NCBI RefSeq assembly: GCF_002865645.1
Contig: NW_020194628.1
Coordinates: forward strand, 2,359,951 to 2,422,422
Direction of reading: 5' to 3'
Length of the DNA stretch: 62,472 bases
From: Hyaloscypha bicolor E
Taxonomy: Eukaryota > Ascomycota > Leotiomycetes > Helotiales > Hyaloscyphaceae
Shown: positions 58,110 through 62,472 of the stretch, one piece after another
Layout of the letters: each line of letters opens with the position of its first letter
How positions within the stretch are numbered: the stretch's first letter is position 1
Made by a program: the position numbers and the translations under genes
The notes under the pieces: generated by a model
Told to the model about the DNA's origin: nothing
Databases searched by the model: none
Seen by the model: only the letters and a program-made list of their open reading frames with translations

Positions 58110-59330
58110 AAAGCTTAATAAAGTTATAGTAAGCGTTCTATATCTTATTAGAATTAGAAAATAGCTTCTTTAGGTAAGAGTAGAACTCTAAGAACTAATA
58201 GTACTAATTCGAACTATCTTTATTTATATAAGAATTAGTTAGGGCAAGAATATTATTAGTAAATTTACTAGAAATATAAATAATCTTAAGATTCTCTAAG
58301 AAATATAAATTAGTATTTCCTTATAGCTTATTCTTAATCTGAACTAGCCAGTTATTAAAAATAATATAATCTCTAGTAAAAAGAGTTGAATTTAGAAGCT
58401 TAGTAATTCTAGTATCTCTAAAAAAAGTATAAAATATAAAGAATTCTGGATAAAAATAAGCAAAAAATAGTTCGGAATTCTTTTAAGAGAAGTTTAGAAT
58501 AGCCAGAGCGGAAGTAGTTAGAGCTACTATAAGCTAATCTACTATAGCTATATAGTATTTGACTTTATTCTTAAGTTTAGTATTATAAAGTTTAATATTC
58601 TCGAGAATAGCTTTATTATAACTATAGGTATTCTTATATAAAAGAGTCCTCTAAACATTTTTCCGGTAGCTTTTTATAATAATATTAATATCTAAAAATA
58701 AGAGATCGGGCTTCTTGGCCTATTTATATAACTCTCTAGTAATAATATAGTTATTAGTATTCAGAAGCTTTGAAATAATAGTAAAGAGTTCTATTTCTAT
58801 AGACTTATTTATAAATTCTCCAGAAATACTAATAGAATATTTAGTTCGAGAAGGGCTACTAATAGAATAACCTAAACTAATAAAAGCTTTACTAGAAGCC
58901 TTAGTAAAAGTTAATATAGTTTCTAGTTATATAGTATTTTAGGAAATTAATCTATTATACTTTTCTTTTATTATATTTTCCTTAGTAATCTTATTACCGG
59001 TATATATATAAGGCCTATAAGGTTATAGGATAGGGCTTGAGGATAGTAGTCAGGTTACTAGCTTATATATATCTATTACTTTAGGACTTAGTTAAAGAAT
59101 AGCCTTTATTTAAGGTTCTTTAATTTTCAGGTTTTCGGAAGAATTTCTAATATATTACTAGTATATATTTATAAAGATATAAATATCTGATTCCTCTAAG
59201 GATTTTAAAGCTTTTTGCTTTTATTATTCTAGAATCTATTACTTGTATTTCTGAGATTTCGTTATCTTAGTAATACCTATATTACTAATAGTTCTAAATT
59301 AGTTTATTTGAAATTCTTTATAAAATTAAA
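58110..59330 (-). pseudogene. Gypsy-2 gag, N-terminal part
   Basis: By position and orientation this is the upstream part of the Gypsy-2 gag, contiguous with 52104 once LINE-H is removed. The frame is badly broken by TAA/TAG and I see no single diagnostic motif, only Lys/Leu/Glu-rich sequence of the sort found in capsid and coiled-coil regions. Bounds are approximate. Confidence 0.5.
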
Positions 59331-59576
59331 AAAAGTAAGCTTTAAATACTATTATAGATATAGTATTTAGGGCTTAGAAAGCAAGATAAAAGATCTCTTA
59401 TAAAGATAATTCAAAGCTAAAGAAGGGAAAACTAGAATATAGGAGGCTATAAGGAAATATATATATCCTATAATATACTAGTTCTAAAAAGGCTTAGTTT
59501 TCTAAATATCTCTAGTATATTTCAAGCCTATTTCTCTAGTAAGGCAACTATATTATATATATCTAGAAGGCAATAG
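59331..59576 (-). other. Gypsy-2 leader, nothing distinct
   Basis: AT-rich region between the presumed gag start and a 14-bp tandem repeat. No LTR end or primer-binding site can be placed. Confidence 0.35.
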
Positions 59577-59637
59577 AATATAGGCAACGGGATATAGGTA
59601 ACGGGATATAAGTAACGGGATATAGGTAACGGGATAA
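59577..59637. repeat. 14-bp tandem repeat, 4.4 copies
   Basis: Unit GATATAGGTAACGG (variants with GGCAACGG and AAGTAACGG): 59577-59590, 59591-59604, 59605-59618, 59619-59632, partial to 59637. It lies just upstream of LINE-I. GTAACGG/CCGTTAC carries CpG, and units differ by single transitions. Confidence 0.85.
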
Positions 59638-59642
59638 TAATA

Positions 59643-61396
59643 GTATTTTTTCCGGTTTTTTTACTTCTCTTACTTTTATACCTATACTTTACTTACCTTC
59701 AGAACTCACTTAATACACCTTAGCCCTTTGGCCCCAGGCTCTAGAACCTATTATAAGTAGAGCTAGAATAGGCTAAATAGCCCCCCCTGACCTCCCGGGC
59801 TCTAGCCCCCCTCCCATTAACTTTTAAGAGCTCGGAGAGCTTCTAGAGAGCCCTAGTAAATAGCTAGACCTACCTACTAGCTCTCTACTAGCTCGGTTTA
59901 GCCAGGGAGCTCAATTCGTATTCGATTTAGCTATAAATCCCATCTCTTTAGACAAACTCGCAGCCCCTTTTCCTTAGCCTAATTCAGCTAGTACGGCTCG
60001 ACTAAGCCGTCTCTAGAATGGGCTAAAGCATGGCCCTAGTACAAGTAATATTAATAGTAATATTAATAAGGAATACTAAAACTACAGAAACTATTACTAA
60101 TATTAGAATTAAGCTTTGAATAAAGCTAAATTACTAATTTATTAAGCCTGGGATTTAATAGTCAAAGTTATTACTATTACTCCGTTATATGACCAGTAAT
60201 CTCGACTACTAGATTTAGTAGAAATCTTTAGAGAATATACTGAATTCGGCTATATCTGCTATACTAGTACTTTACTAGCCTTCCAGATAGTAAACCTCGA
60301 AAATACTACTAAACGGATCGAAATTCAGTTAAGAACTCAAGCCAAACTAGCTACTTAAGCTAAAACTACTCCCAAAAAGCCTACTTGGGCTAAAATTACT
60401 ACTCAAGAACTATAATCTTACTCGGAAAAAGACTAGACTATAGTATTATATACTAAGTCCAAAAATCAGGAAGGAAAAGGCCCTAGTATATTTACTAGTA
60501 ATAGTAGTACTCGTAATACTAATAAATTACTTAGTGCCCGTAATACTAGTAGTTCTAGTACTCGTAATACTAGCTCGAAATCTATAGCCCTCTCTAGGAA
60601 AAGCATCTTCCTACTAGCTTATATAAAGCAGGCTAGCTTGTTCTCTACTATTTCTACTTATAATTTGCTTAATACTGCTTTCTACTCTAAGAGAATTAAG
60701 GAACTAGTAATCTCTATAGTCTCTCTTTCCTTAAAAGATAATATTATAGTTAATACTATTCCCGAATTCAACTCTGACTTTCTAGTTCAAAATCAAGCTA
60801 TTATAAAGGAAGTACTTCCCTTAGTTACAAGTATATAAAAAGAAAAACCTTAGTATAAAGTTATTATTTATAATTTACTTATTTATAAATTTAATATACC
60901 CAAAGGAATAGACTTAGTCTTAGAAGAAATTAAGACCTTTAATAAGGAACTAGAGCCTATTAGCCAGCCCTATTAGGCTACTTCTAAAAAGAAAAGAGAC
61001 TTAGGCCTTTAGTAAGCCGGTTTAGTAATAGTGGCATTTCCTACCGAGATTTAAGCTAATAGAGCTATTAAAAATAGACTTCTTATAGCCGGGATCTTTA
61101 CTAAAGTAGTAAAATACTATACTATTTCTAGTACTATATAGTATACTAGATATATAAGATATAGGTACTTAGATTCTATTTATAAAAAGGAACCTAAGTA
61201 CTTACTATATAGTAAGGGTTATATAACTAAGAACTATTTTTGTTCTATCTATAAGAAAAAGGGCAAAAAATGCCCCTATATAATTACTAAATACTCTAAT
61301 TACTTAAGTACTACTTACTCAGCTAGTTCTAAGCTATATAAGGTTTATTTAGTAATTAAAAAAGCTACTACTACTATAATTCCTACTATTACTATT
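59643..61396 (+). mobile_element. LINE-I: 5' fragment facing LINE-J
   Basis: 5' UTR and ORF1 up to 'cctactattactatt', eight codons or fewer from the ORF1 stop. The poly(T) of LINE-J starts there. It is the second case, after B/C, of a plus-strand 5' fragment abutting a minus-strand tail. Confidence 0.85.
59776..61396 (+). pseudogene. LINE-I ORF1, start codon lost
   Basis: The ATGGCC start is ATAGCC at 59776, so the start codon itself was removed by RIP. Stops throughout. An open piece at 60638-60838 carries the RRM-like block ('FNSDFLVQNQAIIKEVLPLV'). The knuckles are heavily Tyr-substituted. One of the most mutated ORF1 copies here; the 5' UTR also lost most CpA (TTTTATACCTATACTTTACTT). Confidence 0.8.
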
Positions 61397-61829
61397 TTTT
61401 TTATTTTTTTATTTTTTTTCTTTTAATATACTTTATTAGTTTAGAACTATATAGTATGGCTAGCTAGCTAGCATATGTCTCAGTAGCTAATATACAGGCC
61501 CAAAATCCAATATAGGTATAATAAATAGTTGGGAATATACCCCTAGAATAAAAAACTTAAGGAAATAAAGAAAATAAGTATAAATCACAAATCCTTTCCT
61601 ATTCTCTATTTCCCTTTTCCCCTATTCCCCTTCTCCTATTTCCTTCCCTATTTCCTCTCCTATTTCCTCCCCTATTTCCTCTCCTATTTCCTCTCCTATT
61701 TCCACTTCCTCTACTTCTATACTTCGCTTAATATGCCATTTTCTTATATATATACTAGTTTCTTTTAAGAATACTAGTATATTTAATATCCTAATTTCCG
61801 TATATAATAGTAATTATAGGTTAAAAGCA
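61397..61829 (-). mobile_element. LINE-J: short 3' fragment, 5'-truncated
   Basis: 433-bp 3' end: tail (sense AAAAG-A8-T-A7-T-A8), 3' UTR, EEIG repeats and the ORF2 C-terminus (stop 61622-61624). It is cut at 'taggttaaaagca', immediately followed by the poly(T) of LINE-K in the same orientation. Confidence 0.85.
61622..61829 (-). pseudogene. LINE-J ORF2 C-terminal fragment
   Basis: Only the last 70 or so codons of ORF2: the 'FLKETSIYIRKWHIK' region and an acidic tail of EEIG repeats with a single EEV. No catalytic domain. Confidence 0.7.
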
Positions 61830-62472
61830 TTTTTTTTTTTTTTTTTTTTTTCCTTTTAACGTGCTTTATTAGTTTTAGAACTATATAGCACGGCTAGCTA
61901 AGCTAGCGTGATCTCAGTAGCTTATATACAGGCCCAAATTCCAATATAGGTAGTAAATAGTTAGGGACATATCCCTGAAACAAAAACTTAAGGAAAAAAG
62001 AAAAATAAGTATAAATGGCAATTCTCCCTACTCCCTTTTCCCTTTCCCTTTTCCCTATTCCCCTTCTCTATTTCTCCCCCTATTCCTCCCATTTCCTCTC
62101 CTATTTCCTCTCCTATTTCTCCCTTATTTCCACTTCTTCCACTTCTTCCACTTCTTCTCACTTATTCCACTCTTCTACTCTCTACTTCCCTTCTACTTTT
62201 TTACTTCTTCTACTTCTTCCTTCCCACGCTTGCTTAATATACCATTTTTAATAATACTAGTTTCTTTAGAAGAATACTAGATATTTAATACCCCAATTTC
62301 CGTATATAATAGTAGTTATAGGTTAAAAGCACTAGCTTCCAAGCGCCCTTTAAATAAACTAAATAGTCTAAGTCATTCCTCTATATAGTCATATCAGTAA
62401 AAAGAAGGTGCTTTGCATCTCTAGAGTCTTCCGCATTTTACATTGATTATTAGATATTTATATAGCCAATAT
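61830..62472 (-). mobile_element. LINE-K: 3' end, runs off the window, indel-rich
   Basis: Tail (T-run of about 24, CC, TTTT), 3' UTR, microsatellite (about 62060-62222) and ORF2 C-terminus. Unlike all other copies it carries many one- or two-base indels, including inside the microsatellite and at 62380-62472, so the frame is lost. The changes are not RIP transitions and may reflect assembly or read errors at a contig end. Confidence 0.75.

Larger units (their letters stand above)
47120..59642 (-). mobile_element. Gypsy-2: chromodomain Ty3/Gypsy element, split by LINE-H
   Basis: Minus-strand Gypsy in two parts, 58096-59642 (leader and gag) and 47120-52104 (gag end, pol), separated by LINE-H with a 14-bp duplication. 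It has a different pol from Gypsy-1 (chromodomain, other RT sequence). No LTR was recognised: the left end is cut by LINE-G and the right end by LINE-I. Confidence 0.8.

Overview
This window contains no gene that looks functional. It is a nested cluster of retrotransposons ruined by repeat-induced point mutation (RIP). Nearly all in-frame stops are TAA or TAG, CpA and TpG are depleted, TpA is enriched, and many reading frames become continuous if TAA/TAG are read as former Gln or Trp codons. CpA-type RIP, a LINE with a gag-like ORF1, an 'IQEPW' endonuclease and an RNase H domain (Tad1/I-like), and fungal-type Ty3/Gypsy and Ty1/Copia elements point to a filamentous ascomycete (Pezizomycotina). 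The setting is probably an AT-rich block such as a centromere, pericentromere or AT-isochore. No rRNA, tRNA, CRISPR array or host gene was recognised.

Layout. One LINE family is present in eleven copies, named A to K here: A (-, 1-2250), B (+, 6343-7766), C (-, 7767-13815), D (+, 19748-25680), E (+, 26523-32571), F (-, 39003-41888), G (-, 41889-47119), H (-, 52105-58095), I (+, 59643-61396), J (-, 61397-61829), K (-, 61830-end). The consensus is a pyrimidine-rich 5' UTR, then ORF1 (Pro-rich N-terminus, C-terminal zinc knuckles), an ATGAGTAG stop/start overlap, and ORF2 (endonuclease, RT, RNase H, Cys/His tail). ORF2 ends in an in-frame acidic microsatellite. A 3' UTR follows with a CTAGC palindrome, an AATAAA and a patterned A-rich tail.

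The LINEs sit in a layered host structure. Copia-1 (-) runs from about 38990 to 34666 and resumes at 4579-3797. It was split by Gypsy-1 (+, LTRs 4580-4883 and 34363-34665), which leaves a 4-bp GTAC duplication and a reading frame that rejoins across the insertion. Gypsy-1 was in turn hit by B/C (in gag), D and E. E has a clear target-site duplication and splits a further reading frame that lies between the Gypsy-1 integrase and its 3' LTR. To the right, Gypsy-2 (-, 47120-52104 and 58096-59642), a chromodomain type, was split by H with a 14-bp duplication.

Most notable points: extra RIP-degraded coding sequence in the env position of Gypsy-1; LINE copies fused head-to-tail exactly at a poly(A) tail (F/G and J/K); convergent pairs with outward-facing 5' ends (B/C and I/J); an in-frame EEV/EEIG-coding microsatellite that contains no RIP target dinucleotide; and a 450-bp non-RIPped island at 25681-26129.
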